Of a DNA stretch of 64,000 nucleotides, positions 46,392 through 56,715 are shown one piece after another. Below the pieces are notes generated by a model. It did not search any database. It had not been told where the DNA came from and worked only from the letters and a program-made list of their open reading frames with translations. The position numbers and the translations under genes are program-made. This stretch comes from Balneatrix alpica DSM 16621 (GTDB lineage Bacteria > Pseudomonadota > Gammaproteobacteria > Pseudomonadales > Balneatricaceae). Each line of letters begins with the position of its first letter. Position 1 is the first letter of the stretch. The stretch is from positions 337,589-401,588 of the forward strand of contig NZ_KK211039.1 in NCBI RefSeq assembly GCF_000619885.1, written 5' to 3'.

Positions 46392-47465
46392 ATGACGGAT
46401 TTACGCGTAGAAAACCTCAATATTGAGTCGCAAACACTGCTGATCACACCGGATCAGCTAAAAGACAAACTTCCTCTCTCAGACCAGGCCTGTGCCAGCG
46501 TCATGGCGGGACGCCAAACCATTCGAAACATTCTAGATGGCAAGGATCACCGCCTATTCGTAGTGGTTGGTCCCTGCTCGATTCACGATGTTGCAGCGGC
46601 CAAAGACTATGCCGAGCGCCTGCGTCAATTGGCTGATGAAGTCTCCGATACTCTGTTCTTAGTGATGCGAGTCTATTTTGAGAAGCCTCGTACCACTGTC
46701 GGCTGGAAGGGACTAATCAATGACCCTCATCTCAATGACACCTTTGAGATCGAAGAGGGCCTGCATATTGCGCGTCAGCTGTTACTGGATTTGGCTGAGA
46801 CTGGTCTGCCTCTGGCAACCGAGGCACTGGATCCTATCTCTCCACAGTATCTGCAAGATTTGATTAGCTGGTCCGCCATCGGTGCCCGTACCACTGAATC
46901 CCAAACCCACCGGGAAATGGCCAGTGGTCTTTCCTGTGCCATCGGTTTCAAGAACGGTACTGATGGCAGCCTTGATGTTGCCATCAACGCTCTCAAGTCC
47001 GTTTCTCAACCGCACAGTTTTCTCGGCATCAACGAGAATGGCCAGGTAGCGATTACCCGCACCCGTGGCAATGCCTATGGCCATGTTGTTCTACGCGGTG
47101 GTGGCGGCAAGCCGAACTATGACTCGGTTAGCGTAGCCCTCTGTGATCAACAACTGGACAAGGCCAAGCTGCAGGCCAACATCATGGTTGATTGCAGCCA
47201 CGCTAACTCCAGCAAGAACCCTGAACTGCAGCCCTTAGTTGCCGAGAACGTTGCCAATCAAATCCTGGAGGGTAATAAGTCGATTGTAGGACTGATGATT
47301 GAGAGCCACATCAAGGCAGGCAACCAGTCTATTCCGGCCGATCTTTCTCAGCTGGAGTACGGCGTATCCGTCACGGATGGCTGCATCGATTGGGACACCA
47401 CGGCCAAATGCCTGCGTGATATCCGCGCACGTTTAAAGGACATACTTCCTGGTCGGCGCAGTTAA
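46392..47465 (+). CDS. aroG: 3-deoxy-7-phosphoheptulonate synthase (class I DAHP synthase)
   Basis: This 357-residue enzyme condenses phosphoenolpyruvate and erythrose 4-phosphate, the first step of the shikimate pathway. Seen are VVVGPCSIHD (metal Cys), MRVYFEKPRTTVGWKGLIND, GARTTESQTHREMASGLSC and VDCSHANSSKN. It belongs to the AroF/AroG/AroH type; which feedback inhibitor it uses cannot be decided by reading, so the symbol is provisional. It stands alone. Confidence 0.94.
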   Translation: MTDLRVENLNIESQTLLITPDQLKDKLPLSDQACASVMAGRQTIRNILDGKDHRLFVVVGPCSIHDVAAAKDYAERLRQLADEVSDTLFLVMRVYFEKPRTTVGWKGLINDPHLNDTFEIEEGLHIARQLLLDLAETGLPLATEALDPISPQYLQDLISWSAIGARTTESQTHREMASGLSCAIGFKNGTDGSLDVAINALKSVSQPHSFLGINENGQVAITRTRGNAYGHVVLRGGGGKPNYDSVSVALCDQQLDKAKLQANIMVDCSHANSSKNPELQPLVAENVANQILEGNKSIVGLMIESHIKAGNQSIPADLSQLEYGVSVTDGCIDWDTTAKCLRDIRARLKDILPGRRS

Positions 47466-47520
47466 TCACCTTCAGGGAGGATCAGGGGCAGCCCGCCTCC
47501 CCTCCCTAAACACGCCAGAC

Positions 47521-47550
47521 AAATAAAAAGGCAGAGCCGAGGCTCTGCCT
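47521..47550 (-). terminator. Strong minus-strand terminator in the aroG-nfuA gap
   Basis: AGGCAGAGCC pairs perfectly with GGCTCTGCCT (47529-47550). On the minus strand it is followed by TTTT-A-TTT. The T-run lies only on the minus side, so it ends a leftward transcript, not aroG. Confidence 0.8.
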
Positions 47551-48000
47551 AATGGAAGGGAAAAATCCGTTTAAAAACGTAGGTTAAGCACTTTAGCGAT
47601 TTCAGCACGTTTCGCTATTTACAGATCTAACGAGTTAATACTCAGTATTCAATTTTACAATCGATTCACAGTTAAGTGATTCACGATTAAGACTCTTACT
47701 GCTACTCCAGCATTCATTTAAACACTTGCTATCAACTAACATTTGCTCTCACAAACACTTACCTTTAGTTAGCAGCGTTGAACCCTCCTCGTATTGGTTA
47801 ACCAGATCAAGACACTTATGCAGCCCCTATCACTGGGAGAGTTTCGCGGATGCAGCTTTGCGCTGCATCCGTGACCGCCTCTGTTATCAATACGCTATCT
47901 AAGCTTTACCATCCCCAGCGGGGAGCATAACGAACAGAGAGCAGTGACTAAAGTTATAGCACAAGAGTACAAAAAACGTACAACTCTTCACCATAACATT
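47551..48000 (-). ncRNA. Candidate structured RNA or long nfuA 3' UTR
   Basis: The 553-base gap 47466-48018 has no convincing protein gene. Read leftward it contains a hairpin of at least 10 bp (47847-47871, loop TTTGC) and a second stem in which AACTAA pairs with TTAGTT plus flanking GCT/AGC (about 47735-47775). A small TGCT-GGAGT-AGCA hairpin exposes GGA in its loop, and two 15-base imperfect tandem units (47661-47675 and 47676-47690) are followed by the terminator at 47521-47550. nfuA has no clear terminator of its own, so this is either its 3' UTR or a separate small RNA. I could not match it to a known RNA family. Confidence 0.4.
47661..47690. repeat. Two imperfect 15-base tandem units
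   Basis: TCGATTCACAGTTAA and GTGATTCACGATTAA agree at 11 of 15 positions and share GATTCAC and TTAA. They lie in the gene-free stretch between aroG and nfuA. Confidence 0.6.
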
Positions 48001-48018
48001 TAGGCATATAAACTAGGC

Positions 48019-48609
48019 TTATTGATAATAGGCGTTGTCTTTAACGGTGTGATCAGTGACATCCCGCACGCCTACCAAACCTTTTACTCGCTCCACCAGG
48101 GTTTTCTCAACCCCTTCCTTCAGGGTCATGTCCACTGCGCTACAGCCCTGGCAACCCCCACCAAACTTCAGAATAGCCAACTTGCCTAGCTCAGTGTCCT
48201 CTAGACGGACCAAACTCACTTCGCCACCATGACTAGCCAAACCAGGATTCACTTCCGAGTAGAGAATATAGTTAATCTGATCTTCGATAGGGCTATCTGG
48301 ATTCACCTTGGGCATCTTGGCATTCGGCGCCTTAATCGTCAGCTGCCCACCCATGCGGTCAGAAGCATAGTCCACCACAGCCTCTTCCAAATAAGGAATA
48401 CTGTTGGGTTCTACATAGACACGAAACTTCGCTAGTTCCATCACTTCATCAGTGGGAATAACTTCTTCAGGACGGCAATACGCCAAGCAAGTTTCAGCAT
48501 AAGGCGTTCCAGGCTGGGTTACGAAAATACGTACAGCAATCCCTTCTACACCTTGCTTTTCAAGCAGTTGCGCCAGGTAGTCCTGAGCGCTGTCGGTTAC
48601 AGTCAACAT
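48019..48609 (-). CDS. nfuA: Fe-S cluster carrier/biogenesis protein NfuA
   Basis: This 196-residue protein has an N-terminal A-type-like domain without the cluster cysteines. A C-terminal Nfu domain follows, with Cys153 and Cys156 in [12 protein letters not shown]. It delivers 4Fe-4S clusters to target enzymes under stress or iron shortage. The start has TAAGG upstream. It is a single gene; its 3' side is the long structured gap described separately. Confidence 0.96.
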   Translation of the reverse strand: MLTVTDSAQDYLAQLLEKQGVEGIAVRIFVTQPGTPYAETCLAYCRPEEVIPTDEVMELAKFRVYVEPNSIPYLEEAVVDYASDRMGGQLTIKAPNAKMPKVNPDSPIEDQINYILYSEVNPGLASHGGEVSLVRLEDTELGKLAILKFGGGCQGCSAVDMTLKEGVEKTLVERVKGLVGVRDVTDHTVKDNAYYQ

Positions 48610-48753
48610 AGCAGCCTTACCTCATCAAAGTGCCTCTATTGTAAGGGAGTGCTGATATAAGTTAAACCCTACTAAATCGCTTGGTTATTATTTCCCCCAG
48701 CCAACTACGCTTTTTGCTACAATGCCGCCACTCTCTTTAGATGTACTTCGTTT

Positions 48754-50055
48754 GTGCGCACGCGAAAACTCCTTTCCTTGAGCTTACCCATCATGATCGG
48801 CATGCTTTCCCAAAGCCTGCTGAACTTGGTCGATACCGCCTTAGTGGGCCCCTACGGTGAGGTGGCATTGGCTGGGGTCGGCCTCGGTGGATACGTGGCG
48901 TTTCTTGCTGCTTCTGTACTCCTGGGGTTAGCTGCCGGTGTACAGGGACGCACTGCCCGCTTTCTTGGCCGCCAACAACCTCAGCTGTTTGCCCCTCTTC
49001 TCAGCAGTGCCTGTTTACTCGCATTGCTACTGGGTACCAGTCTCACTTTACTAATGCTCACCGCTGCGCCTTGGTTGCTGAACTGGCTAAATCCATCAGC
49101 GGAGGTGCAGCACACTGCATCAAGTTACCTATTCTGGCGTTTACTTGCCCTACCAGCAGTCGCACTAAACTTGGTTTTTCGCGGCTTTTTCCATGGTCAG
49201 GGCAGTACCCTCGCCTATCTCAAATGGTTAGCTGCTTTGCATGGACTCAATATTTTACTGAGTTTAGTGCTGGTAAAAGGCTACCTGGGATTACCGGAAT
49301 GGGGCCCAGAGGGGGCAGGGTTAGGTACCTTCATTTCACTATGGCTGGGGTGCGGCATCTTCGCCTGGCGGAGTTGGCGGCAAACCCATAGCCGTTGGGC
49401 ACCCTGCTGGCGCACTGGCAAAGGTCTGATCCGCACCCTGATTCCCCATTCAACTCAGCAATTGTTTTTTGCTTTTGGCCTGATGCTGATGTTTTGGGTG
49501 ATTGGCCTGATCGGAACCCGTGAACAGGCAGTGGCTCACGTACTGGTCAATTTGTCCCTGCTATTGATTCTTCCTGGCGTCGGCACCGGGATTGCCTGCA
49601 CAACGCTGATCAATCAGGATTTAGGGCGTCAGCAGCAAGACTCCGCCTTTGCCTGGGGAGTAACAGGCGTCCGCTTGGCGTTTATCCTCCTGGCCCTGTT
49701 AGCGTTACCCTTATGGCTATTCAGTGACAGCATTCTGGCGCTTTTCCTGCATCAGCCCGAATTGATCGCTCTGGCGCAAACTCCTCTAAAACTCACAGCA
49801 CTGATGCTGGTCTTAGATGCGGCAGCCCTAGTGCTCAATCAGGCTTTATTGGGTTGTGGCTCAGGCAAAACAGCCATGCAAATCAATATTGCCAGCCAGT
49901 GGTTATTCTTTTTGCCCTTTGCCTGGCTATTCGGCCCCGTACTCGGAGGCGGCTTGGTAGCCATTTGGCTGGTACACTTTGTGCAACGTTGTTTGTCGTC
50001 TGTCTTGTTTCTATGGATTTGGCATAAAAGAAACTGGCAATATGCGCCTATCTGA
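48754..50055 (+). CDS. MATE-family efflux transporter
   Basis: This 433-residue protein has about 12 hydrophobic segments and the MATE pattern: LSLPIMIGMLSQSLLNLVDT near the N-terminus, then RGFFHGQGSTLAYL and a repeat in the second half (LPGVGTGIACTTLINQDLGR). It resembles the DinF branch. It exports organic cations or other small compounds using an ion gradient. GTG start with a weak ribosome site. It is followed after 27 bases by the KefB-like gene on the same strand. Confidence 0.92.
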   Translation: MRTRKLLSLSLPIMIGMLSQSLLNLVDTALVGPYGEVALAGVGLGGYVAFLAASVLLGLAAGVQGRTARFLGRQQPQLFAPLLSSACLLALLLGTSLTLLMLTAAPWLLNWLNPSAEVQHTASSYLFWRLLALPAVALNLVFRGFFHGQGSTLAYLKWLAALHGLNILLSLVLVKGYLGLPEWGPEGAGLGTFISLWLGCGIFAWRSWRQTHSRWAPCWRTGKGLIRTLIPHSTQQLFFAFGLMLMFWVIGLIGTREQAVAHVLVNLSLLLILPGVGTGIACTTLINQDLGRQQQDSAFAWGVTGVRLAFILLALLALPLWLFSDSILALFLHQPELIALAQTPLKLTALMLVLDAAALVLNQALLGCGSGKTAMQINIASQWLFFLPFAWLFGPVLGGGLVAIWLVHFVQRCLSSVLFLWIWHKRNWQYAPI

Positions 50056-50082
50056 CGCGCTCACCTGACCCTGGGCTCTAGC

Positions 50083-51246
50083 ATGGAACAGCATCTGGTT
50101 TATTCGTTTTTCTTAATTTTTGCAGGCGCTGCACTGCTTGCCTCTGTAGCACTCTACACTCGGCAACCACTATTGGTTGCCTATATTGTGTTAGGCGCCA
50201 CCTTTGGCCCCTACGGTTTTGGTTGGGTGGCCGACATTAAGCTACTGGATGAAATCGCCCACATCGGTATTATTTTTCTGTTGTTCCTGCTCGGCCTGGA
50301 CATGCAGCCCTCCCACCTGATTCATATGCTACGAAAAGCCACGCTGGTCGCTGTACTAAGCTCCTTAGCCTTTGCCGGCTTTGGCTATGCGGTGGGCATA
50401 CTCTTTGGTTTTAGTCAGACGGAAAGCCTGATTATTGGCTTAGCCATGATGTTCTCCAGCACCATCATTGGTATCAAGCTTCTTCCTACTACCGTACTAC
50501 ACCACAAGCATACCGGTGAGCTAGTAGTCGGCTTGCTATTGCTGCAAGACGTGATTGCCATCATCGTGCTGCTTGCACTTTATTCCGGCGAAGGAGATGG
50601 TGGAGCCAGTACTTATTTGAAGACCTTACTCGCCTTCCCAGTAATGATTGGGTTCGCCTTTGTCTTCGTCAAATATGTGTTACTGCGCCTGATCCAGGCC
50701 TTTGACCGCTTCCATGAATATATTTTCCTGGTTGCCATTGGCTGGTGCTTAGGTTTAGCAGAGGGCGCTCAGTGGCTCGGTTTATCAGCAGAAATGGGGG
50801 CTTTTACCGCCGGGGTCGCGTTAGCCACCAGCCCTATCTCTCAGTACATCGCCACCAGTCTGAAGCCATTGCGTGATTTCTTCTTAATTCTGTTCTTCTT
50901 CTCGATTGGCGCCAGCTTCAATCTAGCCTTGCTGGATGACATTCTGCTGCCCGCCTTGGTCTTGGCAGCGCTGGTGTTGGGCCTCAAGCCGGTTATTTTC
51001 CGCTTACTGCTCACCCGCATTAGCGAAGGGCGCTCGATGGGATGGGAGATAGGCTTCCGTCTTGGTCAGGTCAGCGAGTTCTCCCTGTTGATCGCCTACC
51101 TAGCCACGGATCTACGCTTAATCGGCATAGAAGCTTCCCATGTGATACAGGCCACCGCGATTCTGACCTTTCTGTTGTCGTCCTATATCGTTGCCTTTAA
51201 TTTTCCCTGTCCAATTGCCATACCGGACCATCTACGTCGCGACTAA
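50083..51246 (+). CDS. Cation:proton antiporter (CPA2/KefB family), membrane domain only
   Basis: This 387-residue protein has about 12 membrane segments of the CPA2 family: LGATFGPYGFGW, IGIIFLLFLLGLDM, the QD ion motif in LLLLQDVIAI and LSAEMGAFTAGVALA. KefB/KefC normally add a C-terminal TrkA-N/RCK regulatory domain of about 200 residues; it is absent here. The protein may be regulated differently. It probably forms a short operon with the upstream MATE gene. Confidence 0.92.
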   Translation: MEQHLVYSFFLIFAGAALLASVALYTRQPLLVAYIVLGATFGPYGFGWVADIKLLDEIAHIGIIFLLFLLGLDMQPSHLIHMLRKATLVAVLSSLAFAGFGYAVGILFGFSQTESLIIGLAMMFSSTIIGIKLLPTTVLHHKHTGELVVGLLLLQDVIAIIVLLALYSGEGDGGASTYLKTLLAFPVMIGFAFVFVKYVLLRLIQAFDRFHEYIFLVAIGWCLGLAEGAQWLGLSAEMGAFTAGVALATSPISQYIATSLKPLRDFFLILFFFSIGASFNLALLDDILLPALVLAALVLGLKPVIFRLLLTRISEGRSMGWEIGFRLGQVSEFSLLIAYLATDLRLIGIEASHVIQATAILTFLLSSYIVAFNFPCPIAIPDHLRRD

Positions 51247-51412
51247 CTAAAGAAGGATGTAGGCACATAAAGCGATTTATGCTGAGAAACACGGAAAAAA
51301 ACGCACTCATGGAGAAAGTATTTGACTTTATGTAACCGGCTACAGACAAGTCAACGGAGCTTGGCTATACTAGCTCGGCGTGCTTAAGTTTGATCCCCTA
51401 GGGCAGGGAGTG

Positions 51413-51441
51413 AGAAGGGCCAGCCTGGTGTCGGCCCTTCT
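51413..51441. terminator. Probable terminator after the KefB-like gene
   Basis: AGAAGGGCC pairs with GGCCCTTCT around an 11-base loop, between the convergent antiporter and gor genes. T-rich sequence follows weakly on the plus side (ATTTTCC). Confidence 0.5.
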
Positions 51442-51470
51442 GCCCGATTTTCCCCTACCTTCGTACATCA

Positions 51471-52823
51471 CTAACGCACTGGTGTGCGCATCGTCACAAA
51501 CTCTTCTGCTGCTGTAGGATGAATGCCAATCGTGGCATCAAAGACCGCTTTGGTCGCTCCAGCTTTTAACGCTACCGCCATCCCCTGAATAATTTCGCCA
51601 GCTTCAGCTCCCACCATATGAATGCCTAACACCTTATCGGTTGTTTGATCCACCAGCATCTTCATCAGCGTACGCTCTTCACTCCCCGACAATGTGTGCT
51701 TGAGCGCCCGGAAGCTGGAACGATACACCGCCACCTGGTGTCCCTGCTCTATTGCCTGTGCTTCTGTTAAACCAACCGTGGCAATATTCGGATGGGTAAA
51801 AACAGCAGTGGGAATGTACTGATAATCCGGCTGAGGACGCCCCTCACCAAACAGGTGGTGAGCCAGAAAGGTGCCCTCCGCCAGAGCAACTGGAGTCAGC
51901 TGTACCCGATTGATCACATCCCCCAGCGCATAAATGGAAGGCACTGAAGTCTGGAAGCTGTCATTAACCACGACCGCTCCTTGCTGATCCAATACCACTC
52001 CAAGCGCCTCAATCCCTAAGCCCTGTACGTTCGGCTTGCGACCGGTTGCATAGAGCACTTGCTGCACCTGCAGCGTCTCGCCGCTGCTCAAGCTGACTTG
52101 CAACGCACCAGGCTCCCCTGCCAGCGCCTTCACCTCCGTGTTGAAGTGCAACTTCACCCCTTTTTTAGTCATTTCCTCAGCGACAAAGGCACGTATTTCA
52201 TCATCAAAGCCACGCAAAAACAGTGAGCCGCGATAACAAAGATGCGTCTCCACCCCTAAGCCAGCAAAGATACTGGCAAACTCCACCGCGATATAACCTC
52301 CCCCCACAATCACCATTGCCTGGGGTAATGTCTCCAGATCAAATACCTCATTGGAGGTAATCGCTAATTCCTTACCTGTCACCTCAGGAATAAACGGCCA
52401 GCCACCAGTTGCCAACAAAATCCGTTCTGCCCGATAACGTTGGCCCGCCACCTCAACCTCATGAGGCCCCACAACCCGGCCACGGCCATCAATCAAGCTC
52501 ACTCCGGCCTGGCCGAGCATATTGCGGTAAATACCATTAAGGCGGGCAATTTCCGCTTTCTTATTGTCACGCAAGGTCGACCAATCAAAACGTACAGACT
52601 CAACCTGCCAGCCAAAACCAGCCGCATCATCAAAATCATGTCCATAGTGAGCAGCATAGGAATACAGTTTCTTCGGCACGCAACCAACATTGACACAGGT
52701 GCCTCCCATATAGCGGTCTTCACATACCGCCACCCGCGCACCTAGGCCTGCTGCCATCCGCGCTGTACGCACCCCACCCGAACCGGCACCGATGACAAAC
52801 AAATCAAAATCGTATTGGCTCAC
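51471..52823 (-). CDS. gor: Glutathione-disulfide reductase
   Basis: This 450-residue flavoprotein reduces glutathione disulfide with NADPH. FAD motif FVIGAGSGGVR, redox pair Cys43/Cys48 in GGTCVNVGCVPKK, NAD(P) motif VGGGYIAVEFASIFAGLG followed by an Arg-bearing strand (CYRG), and the C-terminal GIHPTAAEE with the catalytic His-Glu are all present. GTG at 52823 is favoured because AGGA sits seven bases upstream; a GTG two codons earlier is possible. Confidence 0.95.
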   Translation of the reverse strand: MSQYDFDLFVIGAGSGGVRTARMAAGLGARVAVCEDRYMGGTCVNVGCVPKKLYSYAAHYGHDFDDAAGFGWQVESVRFDWSTLRDNKKAEIARLNGIYRNMLGQAGVSLIDGRGRVVGPHEVEVAGQRYRAERILLATGGWPFIPEVTGKELAITSNEVFDLETLPQAMVIVGGGYIAVEFASIFAGLGVETHLCYRGSLFLRGFDDEIRAFVAEEMTKKGVKLHFNTEVKALAGEPGALQVSLSSGETLQVQQVLYATGRKPNVQGLGIEALGVVLDQQGAVVVNDSFQTSVPSIYALGDVINRVQLTPVALAEGTFLAHHLFGEGRPQPDYQYIPTAVFTHPNIATVGLTEAQAIEQGHQVAVYRSSFRALKHTLSGSEERTLMKMLVDQTTDKVLGIHMVGAEAGEIIQGMAVALKAGATKAVFDATIGIHPTAAEEFVTMRTPVR

Positions 52824-52988
52824 CTTCACTTCCTCTTCATTAGATTGTCCCAGTGTATAAAAGCTTTAACTGATATACGACTCGCATGGTGCTAAGACGC
52901 CGATCGAGCCGCCAAGTTCCTCTGGAGACTTTGCTTCTGTTAGGCAGCCTGCTAGAGTTTTCCGCTTGGTCGATACAAGCTGATAATT

Positions 52989-54782
52989 ATGAAAACGAAA
53001 GATGTCATCTTCTTCGAACAAGCGACCACCGTCCCTGCACTTTTTCTAGAACGTGTCCGTCGCAGCGAAGAACAAACTGCCTATCAAGTCCACGATGCAG
53101 CCACCCGCCAATGGAAAGGGGTGAGCTGGAAAGAAGTCGCCAAGGAAGCCGCCCGCTGGCAACAAGCCTTCCGTAATGAAGGCCTGCAAGCAGGTGACCG
53201 TGTTGCCCTGATGATTAAAAACTCCCTGGATTGGGTGTTATTTGATTTAGCCGCCCTTGGCTTGGGCCTGGTTACCGTCCCCCTATACATCAATGATCGG
53301 GTCGGTAATGTTGCCCACATCCTGCAGGATACCGAAGCTAAATTAGTGCTCTTTAGCTCCAGTAGCCAATGGCGCCAGTTACAGGATATGGAGGCCCAGC
53401 TCCCCCATTTGCAACGGGTACTGGCACTACAACCGGATGAGCGCAGTGATATTACTGCGCTGGAAGATTGGCTCCCTCCCCATGCTGACCTGCCTTACGC
53501 CCTGGCACAGGTTGAGCCCGACAGCTTAGCTACCATTGTTTATACCTCCGGCACCACTGGCCTCCCCAAAGGCGTGATGCTCAGCCATCGTAATATGTTG
53601 ATGGATGCCTCCTCTTCATTAGAGTTTATTGATGGCTACCAGGAGGACATTTTTCTATCGGTGTTGCCGCTGTCCCACATGCTGGAGCGTACCGGCGGCT
53701 ACTACATCCCGATGATGCTAGGGGCCAGCGTCGCCCATGCTCGCGGCATCGAAACCCTCGCCCATGATCTCAAACAGGTCGCCCCCACCATTATGATTGC
53801 GGTGCCACGCTTGTTTGAGCGCTTCTATCGCAAAATTGTTGATGCGCTGAAGGATCAGCCGCAAAAACGCCGCCTCTTCCGGTTGGCAGTTAAAGCCGGC
53901 TGGCGCCAATTTATGTATCAGCAGGGGGAAATGCGCTGGCATCCTTTGTGTTTGCTGGCCCCTATTCTGGTGCCCAAGGTTTCACAAAATATCCGGGATG
54001 CCTTTGGCGGACGTTTGCGCATTGCCGTCAGTGGCGGTGCAGCACTGGCCAATGAGCTGGCGGAAATCTTCTGCGGCCTGGGCATGAATCTGCTCCAAGG
54101 GTATGGCTTAACCGAAGCCAGTCCCGTTGTTTCAGTCAACCACCTCACCGGTAACCACCCCTTTAGTGTGGGCCGTCCGTTAAGCCACCTACAAATTCGT
54201 TTAGGGGAGAACGGCGAGCTACTGGTCAAGGGAGACTCCGTCATGCAGGGCTATTGGAAACAAGCCGATGCTACCGCCGCAATTCTGGATGCCGATGGCT
54301 GGCTAAGCACCGGAGACCTGGCGGAAATTGACCAACGCGGGCGTATTCATATCCGGGGTCGTGCCAAAGACATTATGGTGCTTTCCAATGGTGAGAACAT
54401 CTCCCCCAATGACCTAGAACAGGCCATGGCATTGGATCCGTTAGTTGAACAAATCATGGTAGCGGGGGATGGCCAGGCCTTCCTGACCGCCATTGTGGTG
54501 GTGAACCCAGAAAACTGGCGCGATTACTGCCAAAGTGAAGGCCTCAACCCTAAACAGTTGCAGGAGTTACCTCAGGCCGCACGGACTAAATTAGTACGTC
54601 GCCTGAATGGCAGCCTGGGACAAATGCCGGGCTATGCCAAAATTCGCCAAGTCCTTCTGACCGATCAGGGCTGGACGGTAGAAAACCAATGTCTCACCCC
54701 TACCCTCAAGCTGCGCCGCCTGCAGATCATGGCTCGCTTCAAAGAGCAGCTAAAATCCATCTATTCGCAGATGCCGAGCTAA
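52989..54782 (+). CDS. Long-chain fatty acyl-CoA synthetase (AMP-forming, FAA1/FadD15-like)
   Basis: This 597-residue adenylate-forming enzyme has the AMP motif [16 protein letters not shown], then [26 protein letters not shown] and the lid [18 protein letters not shown]. It activates fatty acids to acyl-CoA. The layout resembles the long-chain FAA1/FadD15 group rather than classical FadD. The ribosome site is weak. xthA follows with only one base between stop and start, so they are co-transcribed. It is divergent from gor. Confidence 0.92.
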   Translation: MKTKDVIFFEQATTVPALFLERVRRSEEQTAYQVHDAATRQWKGVSWKEVAKEAARWQQAFRNEGLQAGDRVALMIKNSLDWVLFDLAALGLGLVTVPLYINDRVGNVAHILQDTEAKLVLFSSSSQWRQLQDMEAQLPHLQRVLALQPDERSDITALEDWLPPHADLPYALAQVEPDSLATIVYTSGTTGLPKGVMLSHRNMLMDASSSLEFIDGYQEDIFLSVLPLSHMLERTGGYYIPMMLGASVAHARGIETLAHDLKQVAPTIMIAVPRLFERFYRKIVDALKDQPQKRRLFRLAVKAGWRQFMYQQGEMRWHPLCLLAPILVPKVSQNIRDAFGGRLRIAVSGGAALANELAEIFCGLGMNLLQGYGLTEASPVVSVNHLTGNHPFSVGRPLSHLQIRLGENGELLVKGDSVMQGYWKQADATAAILDADGWLSTGDLAEIDQRGRIHIRGRAKDIMVLSNGENISPNDLEQAMALDPLVEQIMVAGDGQAFLTAIVVVNPENWRDYCQSEGLNPKQLQELPQAARTKLVRRLNGSLGQMPGYAKIRQVLLTDQGWTVENQCLTPTLKLRRLQIMARFKEQLKSIYSQMPS

Positions 54783-54783
54783 T

Positions 54784-55596
54784 ATGAAAATTATTTCCTT
54801 TAATATCAATGGCCTCCGTGCACGCCCCCATCAATTAGCGGCGCTGATTGAACAACACCAACCCGATGTCATTGGCCTGCAGGAAATCAAGGTCGCGGAT
54901 GAGCAGTTTCCCCTGGCGGATGTACAGGCACTGGGTTACCAGGTGCACTATCATGGCCAAAAAGGCCACTATGGCGTGGCCTTACTCTCCAAGCAGGCGC
55001 CCTTGGCGTTAGAGAAGGGCTTTCCCGATGATGAAGAGGATGCCCAACGCCGAATGATCATCGGCACTTACGCTGATGCCGAAGGCAAACCCGTGATCGT
55101 GCTCAATGGCTATTTCCCGCAAGGAGAAAGCGTTGACCATCCCCTCAAGTTCCCCCATAAACGCCGCTTCTATAACCAGTTGCAGGATTACCTGGAGCAA
55201 CGCCTGGATAATCAACAGCAGGTAGTGGTGATGGGAGACTTTAATATTTCACCGGCGGATAACGATATTGGCATCGGTGAAGACAACCGTAAGCGCTGGC
55301 TGCGTACCGGCAAAACCAGCTTCCAGCCGGAAGAGCGCGAGTGGTATCAGCGTTTGCTTGGATGGGGTTTAACCGACACCTGGCGCCAACTTAACCCAGA
55401 TAACCAGGAATGGTTTAGCTGGTTCGACTACCGTAGCAAAGGCTTTGAGGACACCCCCAAGCGGGGGCTGCGCATCGACCACATTCTGGTCACCTCTCCC
55501 TTGCTGGCCAAACTGCAGGATGCAGGGATTGATTACACAATCAGAGCAATGGAAAAGCCTTCTGACCACTGTCCGATCTGGGCTAGCTTTCGCTAA
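54784..55596 (+). CDS. xthA: Exodeoxyribonuclease III
   Basis: This 270-residue AP endonuclease/3'-5' exonuclease repairs abasic sites. N-terminal [11 protein letters not shown], metal Glu34 in GLQEIK, Asp/Asn in [26 protein letters not shown] and the final SDHCPI with catalytic Asp-His match the ExoIII family. The ATG begins one base after the acyl-CoA synthetase stop, an unusual but tight arrangement. Confidence 0.96.
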   Translation: MKIISFNINGLRARPHQLAALIEQHQPDVIGLQEIKVADEQFPLADVQALGYQVHYHGQKGHYGVALLSKQAPLALEKGFPDDEEDAQRRMIIGTYADAEGKPVIVLNGYFPQGESVDHPLKFPHKRRFYNQLQDYLEQRLDNQQQVVVMGDFNISPADNDIGIGEDNRKRWLRTGKTSFQPEEREWYQRLLGWGLTDTWRQLNPDNQEWFSWFDYRSKGFEDTPKRGLRIDHILVTSPLLAKLQDAGIDYTIRAMEKPSDHCPIWASFR

Positions 55597-55653
55597 TCCA
55601 GGGTAAGCGAATAAGCGGAGCCTGGTATCCCCTCGTCTCCGCAGCTCCACCCA

Positions 55654-56589
55654 CTAGTCTTGTCGACAACGCTCAACCAGCAAGGCCTGTACCCGTTCAG
55701 CATGTTCATTATCCACCTGACAGGTGCCCGCATTGGCATGCCCACCCCCGCCAAACTCCAAGCACAGCTCACCGATGTTGACCGGGCAGTCACGCTGAAA
55801 GATTGACTTCCCTAACGCAAAAACCGTATTGCGCTGCTTTACCCCCCAAATGCAATGCATCGAAATATTGGTTTGGGAATATAAGGCATACACCATGAAG
55901 CGATTGGTGGCCCAGATCACCTCTTCTTCACGTAAATCCAGCACCGCCAGTTTGCCCTCTACCCTCACACAGCGGTTCAGCTGCTCTTTCGCCCGTTGCT
56001 GATGTTCAAAGTACAGCTCAACCCGCTCTTTGACATCCTCCTGCTGCAGAATTTGCTCAATGCTATGGTCACGGCAGTACTGCACTAGTTTCAACATCAA
56101 CTGATAGTTGGAAATGCGGAAGTTGCGGAAACGACCCAGGCCAGTGCGCGCATCCATAATAAAGTTAAGCAACACCCAGCCACTGGGATTGAGGATTTCA
56201 TCCAGGCAAAAAGCAGCGGAGTCCCCCTTGTCTACCGCCAACAATAACTCAGGGTCAATATGTGGAAAACGCTTGGCTCCGCCAAAGTGGTTGTATACCA
56301 CCCGTGCACAAGAGGGGGCCTTAGCATCCAAAATCAGGTTATCAGGCTCTAATGAGGCATAACGCAGTACTTCACTGTGATGATGATCAAACGCCAAATG
56401 GCAGGCTGGAACATAAGGCAAGTTGGCGGTGATATCTGAACCGTTAATCGCCACTTCACCGCTTTGCATATCTTTAGGATGAACTAACAGGATGTCGTCG
56501 ATCAGATCGAGCTCTCGCAGGAGCATCGCACATACCAAGCCATCGAAATCCCCACGGGTTACCAAGCGATAGCCTTCACTGTGCCCCAT
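55654..56589 (-). CDS. DHH-family phosphoesterase
   Basis: This 311-residue protein has the DHH domain (RGDFDGLVCAMLLRELD, the DHH-type metal motif FDHHHSE near residue 65). A C-terminal DHHA1 segment with FGGGGHANAGTCQV follows. Relatives include nano-RNase, pyrophosphatases and exopolyphosphatase-like proteins; the true substrate is unclear. The start at 56589 has GAGG upstream; a 12-residue Asn-rich extension is rejected. It is convergent with xthA. Confidence 0.9.
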   Translation of the reverse strand: MGHSEGYRLVTRGDFDGLVCAMLLRELDLIDDILLVHPKDMQSGEVAINGSDITANLPYVPACHLAFDHHHSEVLRYASLEPDNLILDAKAPSCARVVYNHFGGAKRFPHIDPELLLAVDKGDSAAFCLDEILNPSGWVLLNFIMDARTGLGRFRNFRISNYQLMLKLVQYCRDHSIEQILQQEDVKERVELYFEHQQRAKEQLNRCVRVEGKLAVLDLREEEVIWATNRFMVYALYSQTNISMHCIWGVKQRNTVFALGKSIFQRDCPVNIGELCLEFGGGGHANAGTCQVDNEHAERVQALLVERCRQD

Positions 56590-56715
56590 AACTACCTCGT
56601 TATTATTATTGGGCCACATAGACAAACGGGCCCTGATTGATTTTTAGATGGACTGGGGGATGAAGGCAAGCGGTAATGGCGCCGAAGAGTCACTCTTCTC
56701 CGACGCCCACGCTGA

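Noticed and set aside
47735-47770. A 35-codon minus-strand frame beginning near 47738 in the structured gap
   Set aside because: The ribosome site is poor and the product has no pattern; the stretch is better explained as structured RNA.
47466-48018. tRNA, 5S rRNA, tmRNA or 6S RNA in the structured gap
   Set aside because: No cloverleaf, T-arm or other signature could be found; only generic hairpins and a terminator are supported.
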